NCBI GenBank assembly: GCA_002835675.1
Contig: PIZR01000008.1
Location: 62,001 to 126,000 of the forward strand
Direction: 5' to 3'
From: Bacillus sp. BA3
GTDB lineage: Bacteria > Bacillota > Bacilli > Bacillales > DSM-1321
DNA length: 64,000 bases
Below are positions 31,171-39,195 of the stretch, piece after piece (position 1 is the first letter of the stretch; every line of letters begins with the position of its first letter). Under the pieces are notes generated by a model. It had not been told where the DNA came from. It saw nothing but the letters and a program-made list of their open reading frames with translations, and searched no databases. A program made the translations under genes and the position numbers.

Positions 31171-31293
31171 TTACCAATTATCCGTTTTATCTAAAAGTTG
31201 ATCGATGTCAAATGTATCAAGATGGAATGGAACTGACTCTTCTGCTATCGCTTCAGTGGCTAACAATAATTGGTCGATATCAATAATGGCCAA
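31171..31293 (-). CDS. Small acidic protein, 40 residues, unrecognised
   Basis: TTG start with GGGAGAGG 6 bases upstream and a terminator two bases past the stop, so the gene is well formed although tiny. The peptide MAIIDIDQLLLATEAIAEES then VPFHLDTFDIDQLLDKTDNW is strongly acidic and contains DIDQLL twice (residues 5-10 and 29-34), suggesting two copies of a short helix-forming motif. No signal peptide or membrane segment. It lies 110 bases downstream of a nucleoside deoxyribosyltransferase-like gene on the same strand. No family recognised. Confidence 0.7.
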   Translation of the reverse strand: MAIIDIDQLLLATEAIAEESVPFHLDTFDIDQLLDKTDNW

Positions 31294-31403
31294 AACAGTC
31301 CTCTCCCTTTTTTAATGGTCTTTACCCTCATTTTTAATACTATAAACAATTCGTTCAAAAGAAATTTTATTAGAGGGTATCCTTAAAATTTTACATTTGA
31401 CAT

Positions 31404-31826
31404 TTATTTAAGATGCAGTGAATCTTGTTCAGATCCTTCCGGAGAAAGCGTATGTATCAATTTAACCAGCTTATAAAAGGTCCCGCTGCAGATTGTTACC
31501 TCGGGCAGATTATGAAATATTGATTTTTTATTAATATGATAATTGTCTTTCTCAGGCGAATACACAATTATTTTCTTATTTAAAGATAAAGCATAGCCAA
31601 GCTCATATAGATTACCTTTTCCTGCGGTTAGGAAGATCAGCATGAAATCGGCTTCCTCAATCCCCTTTTTCTCATATTCTCCAATGCCGTCCGTTATTTG
31701 GTTTTTCTCATCATTCGTAATTAAATTCAAGTCATTCACACATGTAAACCCTTTTGAAGTCAATTTCTTGATCAATGATTTGACTTGCTTCAAATTTTTT
31801 TCGTCTGATGCTATATAATATTTCAC
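31404..31826 (-). CDS. Nucleoside 2-deoxyribosyltransferase-like protein
   Basis: 140 residues. KYYIASDEKNLKQVKSLIKKL, an aspartate pair in IEEADFMLIFLTAGKG and the helix start NLYELGYALSLNKKIIVYSP follow the fold of nucleoside 2-deoxyribosyltransferases, where the glutamate of the (G)xxxELGYA segment is the nucleophile; here E is present. It might cleave or transfer deoxyribose or act on another nucleotide; many homologues have no tested activity. GTG start with GGAGGTG upstream. Followed on the same strand by the 40-residue gene. Confidence 0.65.
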   Translation of the reverse strand: MKYYIASDEKNLKQVKSLIKKLTSKGFTCVNDLNLITNDEKNQITDGIGEYEKKGIEEADFMLIFLTAGKGNLYELGYALSLNKKIIVYSPEKDNYHINKKSIFHNLPEVTICSGTFYKLVKLIHTLSPEGSEQDSLHLK

Positions 31827-31960
31827 ACATACACCTCCAAAATATATAACTATTGATACTTTTTACCTACGTTACCTATACTATACATATTCGTTATAAA
31901 GAACGCAATATCCTTTCCCCAAAATTAAAAAATAATTAAATCGAAATTTCAAGCGAAACA

Positions 31961-31994
31961 AAAAACCATCATTCCTCTACAGGTCATGATGGTT
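31961..31994. terminator. Terminator-like hairpin abutting IS relic copy C
   Basis: AACCATCAT-13-base loop-ATGATGGTT with an A-run on its left (a T-run on the minus strand). The relic begins at its right arm. Confidence 0.65.
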
Positions 31995-32224
31995 ACAGAC
32001 TGAAGACATCCCCTATGAAAATCGAGTTTGCCTACTGTTTTTTTAGGGGTTTGTGCAATTTAAACGTTAATTTCCTCTCCACCAGGCTCTCGCTTTTCCC
32101 GCAGGGGTCTCGCACACCCGCTCCAATCAACTTTGTTTAACTTTTAGATAGAACCCTTTTGCCCAAAAGTCTTCATTGTTTTAAATAGAATGATTAAAAC
32201 TTGAGGTGATGGGGACGCTTTCTA
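31995..32224 (+). mobile_element. Decayed IS1182-family left-end relic (copy C)
   Basis: Begins ACAGACTGAAGACATCCC with the hairpin mate ATCGAGTTTGCCTACTGTTTTTTT, then TTTAAACGTTAATTTCC, CTCGCTTTTCCCGCAGG, GTCTCGCACACCCGCTCC, AATCAACTTTG and TTGAGGTGATGGGGACGC, collinear with the copies at 24222 and 61391. The transposase ATG has decayed to ACG and the coding part is lost. The rest of 32225-32414 holds no gene that I can support. Confidence 0.8.
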
Positions 32225-32414
32225 CTGGAAAAATACTTGGGCGTCCTACTCTGATAACATATTTTTAACCAAATCATAAATGAAAGTGAAGCCAATCCGG
32301 AGTATTTTATACAATGGTCACTGTCGAGTTCACCTTATACAAAAAATAATATTCTATGTACGTATTAAGTGCCTGACAATCCGGGTTACAAAATTTTCAT
32401 TGAATCTCAAGAAA

Positions 32415-32463
32415 TGCAAAATAAAAACCTTGTCCTTTAACCGGCAAGGTTTTTTATTTTGCA
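32415..32463 (-). terminator. Bidirectional terminator overlapping the HicB-like gene stop
   Basis: TGCAAAATAAAAACCTTG-12-base loop-CAAGGTTTTTTATTTTGCA, an 18-bp arm pair with internal T-run on both strands. Confidence 0.88.
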
Positions 32464-32774
32464 TATGTGATATTTTCTATTTCAATCCTAAAGGGTGCAG
32501 CCTCACAAATATTGATTCCCCTATCCAGATTTACCTTTTCCATTTCACTTGCATCCGGGATTCTTTTTTTATCGTGAATAAAATGTTCGACCATGGATTC
32601 CAGCAGTTCTTGAGCACAAGCTAAGGCATCTACCCGATTCCTACCGCTAACGGAAGAAATAATTCCTTCTCGCCTAAAATCCGGGAAACAAACCTGAACG
32701 GAAAAAGAGTCGATAATCAACGGGTGTTTTTCATAATAGAATACGGCTGGGTACTCAAAGATTTGTATGGTCAA
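32454..32774 (-). CDS. HicB-like domain protein, no HicA partner
   Basis: 106 residues. YPAVFYYEK, SFSVQVCFPDFRREGIISSVSGRNRVDALACAQELLESMVEHFI and DKKRIPDASE follow the HicB antitoxin N-terminal fold (FPDLPG-type strand, then EALxxAxEAL helix). The C-terminal DNA-binding domain of full HicB proteins is absent and no HicA toxin gene is adjacent, so it is probably a solitary HicB-fold protein rather than half of a toxin-antitoxin pair. TTG start, AAGGGATGA upstream. Confidence 0.6.
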   Translation of the reverse strand: MTIQIFEYPAVFYYEKHPLIIDSFSVQVCFPDFRREGIISSVSGRNRVDALACAQELLESMVEHFIHDKKRIPDASEMEKVNLDRGINICEAAPFRIEIENITYAK

Positions 32775-32884
32775 AATATCATCCCTTCATACAAAATTTA
32801 GGTTTTTATATTAATTATAACATGAATTTCCATTTTATATAGGTTTAATTTACTTTTCTTTGTTTGTCAAGTTAATTTTTGCAC

Positions 32885-33166
32885 TCAATAGGTTGTTATG
32901 TCCGTATTTACTGCGAAATAAAAAAACACCAGGAAAATCAGAATCACGAGAACATTCAAGATTATTCCAACAATGCTGCACACTTTTCCAGCTGTCACTA
33001 ATCCATCTCCAGATTCACCAGTAAGCTTAATTTCTTGTTTGCTCTTCGATGCAAATATTAAACCGAGAATACCTAATATGATGCCTATGAATGGAATAAA
33101 CAAAGATAATACACCCATGATCAATGATACAATCGCTTTGCTATTGCTTCTTTTAATTTCCGACAT
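32885..33166 (-). CDS. DUF4190 membrane protein
   Basis: 93 residues. After the polar MSEIKRSNSK come two hydrophobic helices (AIVSLIMGVLSLFIPFIGIILGILGLIFA and CSIVGIILNVLVILIFLVFFYF) separated by a KSKQEIKLTGESGDGLVTAGK loop, the DUF4190 pattern. The ATG at 33166 has AAGGTGG upstream; the longer frame to 33298 lacks a signal. Function unknown. Alone. Confidence 0.75.
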   Translation of the reverse strand: MSEIKRSNSKAIVSLIMGVLSLFIPFIGIILGILGLIFASKSKQEIKLTGESGDGLVTAGKVCSIVGIILNVLVILIFLVFFYFAVNTDITTY

Positions 33167-33470
33167 ATATTCCACCTTCTTTCTTCCTTTATATATACGG
33201 TTATTAAAAGTAAAAGATTCATTTTTTGTGTATTCATTCATCACTATTATTCCAGTCCATACCAGAAATCCACGCCTTTTCCGCCGACTGTATGCCAAGC
33301 CTCATCAAAGCACGTGCCTGTGGGGTCTCGGCTAGCCAGTTATTCGGCAGGAGTGTCGCAAATTTCTTCAATCTTTTGGGGTTCATAAGGAAATTACATG
33401 AAGGATAACCAAGTATAGTTTTATAATCATAGTTAGGGGTGAGACACTTCCGAACCTCGTAGACAAGTAG
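33167..33470. other. Gene-free region with a fragment of the IS-associated repeat (copy E)
   Basis: No gene seen. At 33274-33375 the sequence CCTGTGGGGTCTCGGCT, TTATTCGGCAGGAGTGTCGCA and TTCTTCAATC aligns with the GC-rich middle of the 61-kb element (CCTGTGGGGTCTCCCTT, CTATTCCCGCAGGAGTCTCGCA), but neither its hairpin end nor its transposase start is present. Confidence 0.6.
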
Positions 33471-33497
33471 AAAACGACTCATTTCTGAGCCGTTTTT
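33471..33497 (-). terminator. Terminator of the GlnQHMP-type operon
   Basis: AAAACGaCTCA-4-base loop-TGAGcCGTTTTTTT, right after the last permease gene. Confidence 0.82.
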
Positions 33498-34148
33498 TTA
33501 GGTTCGTTTCAATTCAAGTCTCTGGGCTATCAAAGAAAGGCTATAATTCACAATGAAGTACATGAGAGCCACCAGGATCAAAATCGGTATTAAATACTTT
33601 TGACTTTGTCCATATATGATTTGACCATGATGGGTCAGCTCCGGCAAAGAGATGACAACCGCTAAAGAGGTATCCTTTAATAAAGAAATGAATTGGCTGA
33701 CAATGGGAGGAACCATGCGGCGCAGCGCTTGGGGCAGAATAATATGTATCAATGCCTGTGTATAGCTCAAACCTGATGAACGGGCAGCTTCCATTTGGCC
33801 TTTATCAATGGATTTTAGCCCACTTCGAATGACTTCAGAAAGCATGGCTGACTCAAAAATTGTCAAGGCAACTATGGCTGCTGGAATGATTTCCAGTTTA
33901 ATCCGTATCTCCGGCAAAGCAAAATAGGTAAAAAATATTATCAATAACAGAGGCAAATTACGCACCGTTTCTACAATCAAAGCTAATATTTGTGATAACA
34001 CCGGCACTTTTGCGTATCGGATTATACCTACAAGACCGCCAATAATGAAACTTAGAATAATGGATATAAAAGCTACCTGGAGCGTTACCCAAAATCCTTC
34101 TAATAAAAACTTAAGATTATCTGGTGTATAGGCACCTGCAAAATCCAT
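33498..34148 (-). CDS. glnP: Amino acid ABC transporter permease (GlnP-like)
   Basis: 216 residues, HisM/GlnP family with about five membrane helices and the EAA loop EAARSSGLSYTQALIHIILPQALRRMVPP. With the neighbouring permease it forms the heterodimeric membrane channel. GGAGGT precedes the ATG. Last gene of a four-gene operon (ATPase, binding lipoprotein, permease, permease), the same order as B. subtilis glnQHMP. Glutamine or glutamate is the likely solute; the sequence alone cannot settle it. Confidence 0.9.
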   Translation of the reverse strand: MDFAGAYTPDNLKFLLEGFWVTLQVAFISIILSFIIGGLVGIIRYAKVPVLSQILALIVETVRNLPLLLIIFFTYFALPEIRIKLEIIPAAIVALTIFESAMLSEVIRSGLKSIDKGQMEAARSSGLSYTQALIHIILPQALRRMVPPIVSQFISLLKDTSLAVVISLPELTHHGQIIYGQSQKYLIPILILVALMYFIVNYSLSLIAQRLELKRT

Positions 34149-34162
34149 ATCTTATACCTCCC

Positions 34163-34801
34163 TCAATTACTCTTAGCCAGACGTTTTTCCAAATAACCAA
34201 CGCCAAAACTTAAAGGAATGGTAAGAATTAAGTAAAACGCTGCAACGAAAATGTACACATCAAACACAACAAAAGTCCTTGAAGAAATCAAATCCCCGTG
34301 GTACATAAGATCGAGTCCTGCAACAACGGCTAAAATGGAAGAATTCTTTACTAGATTGATAAATTGGTTTCCTAAAGGAGGAATGACTATTTTAACGGCC
34401 TGCGGCAGAATGACGAGCCTCATTGCCTGTCCATAAGTCAGACCTGATGAACGGGCAGCTTCCATTTGACCCTTTGGCACAGAAAGTATGCCTGCGCGAA
34501 TTGCCTCAGCTATGAAAGATGAAGTGTAAATGGTCAAGGCTAATGTCCCGGCGTATAGTCCGCTTAGTTTAAGACCGAGAAAGAAGAAAAAGGTTATGAT
34601 CAATAACGGTATGTTCCGAATGAACTCGACATAGGCGGTACCCAGCCAGTTTAGTGGCTTTAATGGTGCAATCCGCATGATGGCAATTAGCACACCAAGA
34701 ATCAAACTCGCTATCAACGCGACCAAACTCGACATGATCGTATTTTTAAAGCCTAATAAATACATATCCAGATTCTCTGTTAAAATGGAGAAATCAAGCA
34801 C
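34163..34801 (-). CDS. glnM: Amino acid ABC transporter permease (GlnM-like)
   Basis: 212 residues, paralogue of the next gene, with EAA loop EAARSSGLTYGQAMRLVILPQAVKIVIPP and about five helices. I use the GTG at 34801 with AAAGGAG 8 bases upstream; a GTG three codons earlier overlaps that site. A hairpin between the binding-protein gene and this one may reduce expression of the permeases relative to the binding protein. Confidence 0.9.
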   Translation of the reverse strand: MLDFSILTENLDMYLLGFKNTIMSSLVALIASLILGVLIAIMRIAPLKPLNWLGTAYVEFIRNIPLLIITFFFFLGLKLSGLYAGTLALTIYTSSFIAEAIRAGILSVPKGQMEAARSSGLTYGQAMRLVILPQAVKIVIPPLGNQFINLVKNSSILAVVAGLDLMYHGDLISSRTFVVFDVYIFVAAFYLILTIPLSFGVGYLEKRLAKSN

Positions 34802-34823
34802 GGCATACACTCCTTTAACTAGT

Positions 34824-34848
34824 AAGGATGAGCAAAACGCTCATCCTC
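34824..34848 (-). terminator. Intercistronic hairpin after the binding-protein gene
   Basis: AGGATGAGC-5-base loop-GCTCATCCT, 9-bp perfect stem between the lipoprotein and permease genes, with no long T-run. It may stabilise the upstream message or partly terminate. Confidence 0.65.
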
Positions 34849-34907
34849 ATAGACAAATATTCAAATGTTATTTAAGGTCAGCTTCCCTTATCCATTTGCT
34901 AAAATGT

Positions 34908-35735
34908 TTAATGTTTAATCCATTTATCATGGATTTCATCGTACTTGCCTGAATCTTTAAGAGACTTAAGGGCTTTATTCAACTCTTCAACAAATTCAGC
35001 ATTTCCTTTTTTCACGGCAATACCATAAGGTTCTTCCGTAAATGTACCGCCAACAAGCTCATAACTTGGATCTTCATCTGCCATTCCATAAAGGATGGAA
35101 TCATCCGTGGTCAATGCATCCCCTTGTCCGGATTTAAGTGCAGCGAACGCTTCGGAATAGTTTTCAAATTCAAGCACTTGTGCTTCAGGAGCTTTTTCAC
35201 GGATATTTATGGAAGAAGTAGAGCCCTTGACAGCCAATACCTTTTTCCCTTTTAAACTATCAATACCCTTGATATCGCTGCCCTTTTTGACTAATAAAGA
35301 TTGTCCTGCGTCGAAATAAACATCAGTGAAGTCTACTTCTTTTTTACGATCTTCCGTGATTGTCATGGTCGCTACAATCGCATCGATATCACCATTATTC
35401 AATAATGCCATCCTGGTTTTAGAAGTCACTTCTTTAAATTCAACTTTATTCTCATCACCAAGGATTTCTGCTGCAAGAGCTTTGGCAATATCAATATCAA
35501 AGCCTTCAACCTCTCCAGTACTAGGATTCTTCAATCCGAATAGTCTTGTATCATTTTTCACCCCAAAAACGATCTTATCCTTTTCCTTCACTTGTGCGAG
35601 AACATCTTTTTCTTTGTCTTTGCCTCCACCCTCTTCAGCTTTGTCTGAATCGTTCCCCCCGCCGCATCCAGCTAATAAAATGACAGCCAGTAAGGATAGC
35701 AAAGATAATTTTAACCATTTCTTTTTCTTCAACAT
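34908..35735 (-). CDS. glnH: Amino acid ABC transporter substrate-binding lipoprotein (GlnH-like)
   Basis: 275 residues. Lipoprotein signal KKKKWLKLSLLSLLAVILLAGC with lipobox LLAGC, then a Ser/Gly/Asp-rich linker, then a family 3 solute-binding domain (FGVKNDTRLFGLKNPSTGEVEGFDIDIAKALA, SKTRMALLNNGDIDAIVATMTIT, KGSTSSINIREKAPE). The conserved polar-amino-acid binding residues (DIDIAK aspartate, TMTIT) are present. ATG at 35735, AGGGGTGA upstream. Tethered outside the membrane. Confidence 0.93.
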   Translation of the reverse strand: MLKKKKWLKLSLLSLLAVILLAGCGGGNDSDKAEEGGGKDKEKDVLAQVKEKDKIVFGVKNDTRLFGLKNPSTGEVEGFDIDIAKALAAEILGDENKVEFKEVTSKTRMALLNNGDIDAIVATMTITEDRKKEVDFTDVYFDAGQSLLVKKGSDIKGIDSLKGKKVLAVKGSTSSINIREKAPEAQVLEFENYSEAFAALKSGQGDALTTDDSILYGMADEDPSYELVGGTFTEEPYGIAVKKGNAEFVEELNKALKSLKDSGKYDEIHDKWIKH

Positions 35736-35754
35736 GTAATTCACCCCTGTTTTT

Positions 35755-36483
35755 TTAATGATTTAATATACGGCTAAGGAATAAACGAGCCCTCTCTTCA
35801 CGAGGATTGGCGTAAAACTCAGCCGGTGATGCCTCTTCTAAAACCCTGCCTTCGTCCATGAATACGATTCGATCCGCTACTTCACGGGCAAATCCCATTT
35901 CGTGCGTGACCACCACCATCGTCATACCTTCATGGGCAAGTGCTTTCATTACATCCAGTACCTCGCCAATCATTTCTGGATCCAAGGCTGAGGTAGGTTC
36001 ATCAAATAGCATGATTTCAGGTCCCATTGCCAAACCTCTGGCAATCGCTACCCGTTGCTGCTGTCCACCTGAAAGCTGAGAAGGAAATGAATTCGCTTTA
36101 TCTCCAATCCCCACTTTGTCCAGATACTTCAGTGCAATCTTTTTCGCTTCCTCTTCGGATTGCCCTAGAACTTTCCTGGGAGCAAGCATGATATTCTCGA
36201 GCACTGTTTTATGAGGATATAAGTGAAAATGCTGGAAAACCATACCGATATTCCGACGAAGTTTGTTTATGTCCGTCTTTTTATCCGCTACATTTAGACC
36301 ATTTATTGAAAGGGAACCTTGCGAAATGGTCTCTAGACGATTAATGCATCGAAGCAGTGTACTTTTCCCTGAACCCGAAGGTCCGATGACCACTACCACC
36401 TCCCCCTTCTTAATTGTAAGATTAATTTCTTTCAATACATGGAAATCGCCATAATACTTATTCACTCGGTCAAAAACTATCAT
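35755..36483 (-). CDS. glnQ: Amino acid ABC transporter ATPase (GlnQ-like)
   Basis: 242 residues. Walker A GPSGSGKST, Q-loop VFQHFHLYPHKTVLEN, signature LSGGQQQRVAIARGLAM, Walker B IMLFDEPTSALD and the switch histidine in VVVTHEMGFAREVADRI: all complete. First gene of the operon. The ATG at 36483 has a G-rich GCAGGGGG upstream; the TTG at 36501 is upstream of it. A candidate sigma-A promoter lies 55 bases further. Confidence 0.94.
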   Translation of the reverse strand: MIVFDRVNKYYGDFHVLKEINLTIKKGEVVVVIGPSGSGKSTLLRCINRLETISQGSLSINGLNVADKKTDINKLRRNIGMVFQHFHLYPHKTVLENIMLAPRKVLGQSEEEAKKIALKYLDKVGIGDKANSFPSQLSGGQQQRVAIARGLAMGPEIMLFDEPTSALDPEMIGEVLDVMKALAHEGMTMVVVTHEMGFAREVADRIVFMDEGRVLEEASPAEFYANPREERARLFLSRILNH

Positions 36484-36538
36484 AATTAGCCCCCTGCCCA
36501 AAACTGAAAATTTATAATAATCAGAATTCTAAAAGCGT

Positions 36539-36566
36539 AATATATCACTCTCTTAACTCGAAACAA
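36539..36566 (-). promoter_or_regulatory. Candidate sigma-A promoter of the GlnQHMP-type operon
   Basis: On the minus strand TTGTTT (36561-36566), 16-base spacer, TATATT (36539-36544). I looked for a TnrA site (TGTNA-N7-TNACA), as controls B. subtilis glnQHMP, and did not find one. Confidence 0.5.
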
Positions 36567-36876
36567 ATCTTATGTATAATCCTTTCTTCAAAAATTATTT
36601 CCCAATATTTCATAATTCATCGTGAAAAGTCCATTTTTATTGTTATTTTAAACTAGTAATTCAAATAATATATTCAATATTCACATTTTTATTATATATA
36701 ATATTTCTTAAAATTACCATATAAACTTTAAATTGTTAAAAACGATATTATATTTCATGATATTATTGCTATATTTCATAAAACTGATAAATTTAAACTG
36801 ATATCCATAAAAAAAATTCCCTCTTTTTGTAAAAATGCATTTATTTCCCGAAGGCTTAATACGCTCTTAAAAATAC
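36567..36876. other. Very A/T-rich gene-free region
   Basis: A stretch of about 300 bases, clearly richer in A/T than its surroundings (for example 36641-36800), with many ATAT and AATATT runs. No coding frame, hairpin or repeat unit can be supported. It may act as an upstream promoter element or mark a border of transferred DNA. Confidence 0.5.
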
Positions 36877-36902
36877 AAAAAGACAGCTATCGCTGTCTTT
36901 TT
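36877..36902 (-). terminator. Terminator of the unknown acidic protein gene
   Basis: AAAAAGACAGC-TATC-GCTGTCTTTTT perfect stem, 3 bases from the stop codon. Confidence 0.88.
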
Positions 36903-36904
36903 CA

Positions 36905-37315
36905 TCATTCCTTTATCGCGTCTTCAAATGGCGCTGAATATAAACCCCTTGGCGCCAGCATATCCGTATCCGATTCACGGGTTTCCCCTCCGTGAGTATA
37001 TGGACCTACTGGAAAAAAATCAAACAAATCACTTTCCTTATGTATGATCAAGAAATAATCGTATAAATCATCCATAAGTTCCTGATGTTCATCTATTTTC
37101 ACGATTTCGCCATATTCATCAATTTCAAAGTTTTCATTTATCGCATCCTGAAGTTCCTCATTATTTGAATACGCGATATAAAAATCAACATCACCGCACT
37201 CCATGCATAGCAAGAGTTTTTCTTCCAGTGACTCTTCATAGGTTTTCAGAACGATTCCCTTTAAAATGGCATCAATCTTTCCAGTATTAGTCAGTTCAAT
37301 TTTAGTCTGGAACAT
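36905..37315 (-). CDS. Unknown acidic protein, 136 residues
   Basis: MFQTKIELTNTGKIDAILKG onward; strongly acidic with many E/D (LQDAINENFEIDEYGEIVKIDEHQ) and no membrane segment or signal peptide. LLLCMECGDVDFYIAY holds two cysteines as CxxC. The C-terminal FFPVGPYTHGGETRESDTD is glycine- and proline-rich. GGAGGGG lies before the ATG at 37315; an upstream extension to 37342 has no signal. No family recognised. Single gene with its own terminator between a transporter operon and an AEC permease gene. Confidence 0.75.
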   Translation of the reverse strand: MFQTKIELTNTGKIDAILKGIVLKTYEESLEEKLLLCMECGDVDFYIAYSNNEELQDAINENFEIDEYGEIVKIDEHQELMDDLYDYFLIIHKESDLFDFFPVGPYTHGGETRESDTDMLAPRGLYSAPFEDAIKE

Positions 37316-37550
37316 AAAACCCCTCCAATCAAATACAGGCATTAAAAAAAGTAAACACCAGTTAACAAGCTTGCCCTTTAATTTTAAATGAAAATGTTTT
37401 GGACACCTAAATCCAAGTCCACAAGTCGTTCACTAACCGCGAGGTCAAAGGTAATTCATATAATCTTTCCGGATCCCTCTTTTAATTAGCCAGGATTCTT
37501 CCGCTTCTTGTATATAATAAGTTTGCCCACATAATTAGAATGATAATCTC

Positions 37551-38453
37551 CTATAATACAAAGAAAAAGATGATTGGAAGCGTAATCAGGCTTAATGATG
37601 TACTTATGAACGTAGCACTTGATACGAATTCAGGCTCCGTATTGAATTGGAGCGCATACATCGTAGTGTTGGCCGCCGTTGGCATTGCAGCTACGATGAT
37701 CATGATATGCCTGACCATATCACCCACTGGCAAGGCAAGAGATAGCAGGAAGGCAATGGCCGGTGACACGGCAAGTTTAAGGAGCAGCGAAACTGATAGC
37801 TTCCGATAGGCTATTTTTTTCAGCGAAATGTTGGCCAGCTGCATTCCCAGTGTAATCATTATTGTGGGAATCGCTGCATTTGCAACAAGGTTAATAGCTT
37901 CCATAACCGAATTGCTTAAAGGTACGTTAACGAACTGAAATACTGTACCGGCAATGGCTCCATAAACAATTGGCATTCGACATACTGCTTTAATCGCCGT
38001 TTGAACTCCGTTACCTTCCGGGCTGCCCTTTGCTGCGAAATAAATGCCGATCGTGCACATCACTAACTGCTGTCCCACCATAAGGATGATTGCATAATCG
38101 AGTCCTGCGGCTCCGAATAACAGGAAAATGACAGGTGTTCCGTAATTTCCGTTATTCATGAATGCAGATGCCAATATCATGCCGCTTGTCTCAGTGACTG
38201 TATAATTGCGAAAATAAGATATGATGTAGACTACCAGTATAAGAGAAAGACAAAGTACTATCGTGAATAAGAACAGGTAGAAATAATTAATCGTAAATTC
38301 TGCGGAATAAAAAGTCCGGAACACAAGAAAAGGTGACATTAAATATAATGCCATCGTGGAAATCGATTTTGTATCAAGTTTGAACTTTTTCTGACCGATG
38401 AACCCTAAAACAAAAATACCGAATATCGGTAAAAGAACTCCCAAAAACCCCAT
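37551..38453 (-). CDS. AEC family transporter (auxin efflux carrier-like)
   Basis: 300 residues with about ten hydrophobic helices in two similar halves. N-terminal FLGVLLPIFGIFVLGFIGQKKFKLD, the central ILASAFMNNGNYGTPVIFLLFG (a family hallmark with NNGNYG) and C-terminal IMIIVAAMPTAANTTMYALQFN match AEC/membrane transport proteins such as MleP-type malate carriers. Solute unknown. Start at ATG 38453 with GAAGGTGA upstream. Divergent from guaD-ade. Confidence 0.88.
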   Translation of the reverse strand: MGFLGVLLPIFGIFVLGFIGQKKFKLDTKSISTMALYLMSPFLVFRTFYSAEFTINYFYLFLFTIVLCLSLILVVYIISYFRNYTVTETSGMILASAFMNNGNYGTPVIFLLFGAAGLDYAIILMVGQQLVMCTIGIYFAAKGSPEGNGVQTAIKAVCRMPIVYGAIAGTVFQFVNVPLSNSVMEAINLVANAAIPTIMITLGMQLANISLKKIAYRKLSVSLLLKLAVSPAIAFLLSLALPVGDMVRHIMIIVAAMPTAANTTMYALQFNTEPEFVSSATFISTSLSLITLPIIFFFVL

Positions 38454-38634
38454 GCACTTCACCTTCATAATCTTAATGATTTTCTTTTAACAATATCAGT
38501 TTTATTATTATTTGTAAAAATTCTTTTAAACCATTTTGATTGCACATCATATATTCTAACACAAACTGACTTTTCTCTATTTTCAGAAAACAATATTCCA
38601 TTTCCCCATGCATATGGTATATTGTTTATTATAT

Positions 38635-38652
38635 TTACGTTAATAAACGTAA
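38635..38652. promoter_or_regulatory. Palindrome upstream of guaD
   Basis: TTACGTT-AATA-AACGTAA, 7-bp perfect arms, 45 bases before the guaD start in the region shared with the divergent AEC gene. Possible operator; binder unknown. Confidence 0.45.
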
Positions 38653-38696
38653 CATCAGTACTTTAGGTTATAAATATATATGAAGGGGTGTTTTTA

Positions 38697-39164
38697 GTGG
38701 ATGTAAAATTCATGGAGATGGCTGTTCAGCTTGCATATGAAAATGTATTGGCGAAGAACGGAGGACCTTTCGGTGCTATAATCGTAAAAGATGGCAAAGT
38801 CGTAGGCAGAGGATGTAATAATGTGACAACAGCCAACGATCCTACTGCTCACGCCGAAGTACAGGCGATTCGTGATGCATGCAGGAATCTCGACAGCTTC
38901 CAGCTTACAGATTGTGAAATATACACTAGCTGCGAACCTTGCCCCATGTGCATCGGTGCTATTTATTGGGCACGTCCAAAAGCCATTTATTACGCATGCA
39001 CTAAAGAAGACGCTGCAATTATCGGCTTCGATGATCACTTTATATACAAAGAACTTGCCCTGCCAATGGAAAATCGCACGATTGAAATGAAACAATTGTC
39101 TTTTAATGATCATGATTTACCATTCCGCACATGGGAAACCAATACGGAAAAAGTGAAATATTAA
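38697..39164 (+). CDS. guaD: Guanine deaminase (cytidine deaminase-like fold)
   Basis: 155 residues. Zinc site HAEVQAIRDA (His plus catalytic Glu) and PCPMC (two Cys), with NGGPFGAIIVKDG and the C-terminal swapped-domain residues FIYKELALP, FRTW. It closely follows B. subtilis GuaD, which deaminates guanine to xanthine. GTG start at 38697 with GAAGGGGTG upstream. Followed 31 bases later by adenine deaminase on the same strand, making a purine salvage pair. Confidence 0.9.
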   Translation: MDVKFMEMAVQLAYENVLAKNGGPFGAIIVKDGKVVGRGCNNVTTANDPTAHAEVQAIRDACRNLDSFQLTDCEIYTSCEPCPMCIGAIYWARPKAIYYACTKEDAAIIGFDDHFIYKELALPMENRTIEMKQLSFNDHDLPFRTWETNTEKVKY

Positions 39165-39195
39165 TCGGATATATTTTGCCAAAGGGGTTACGAAT

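Noticed and set aside
31083..31286. 67-codon frame on the + strand
   Set aside because: It is the shadow of the better supported 40-residue gene and its terminator on the minus strand.
32280..32624. 114-codon frame on the + strand
   Set aside because: It overlaps the terminator and the HicB-like gene on the other strand, has no ribosome binding site and unusual composition.
36484..36700. TnrA or GlnR binding site upstream of the GlnQHMP-type operon
   Set aside because: I looked for TGTNA-N7-TNACA and found no match with both half sites.
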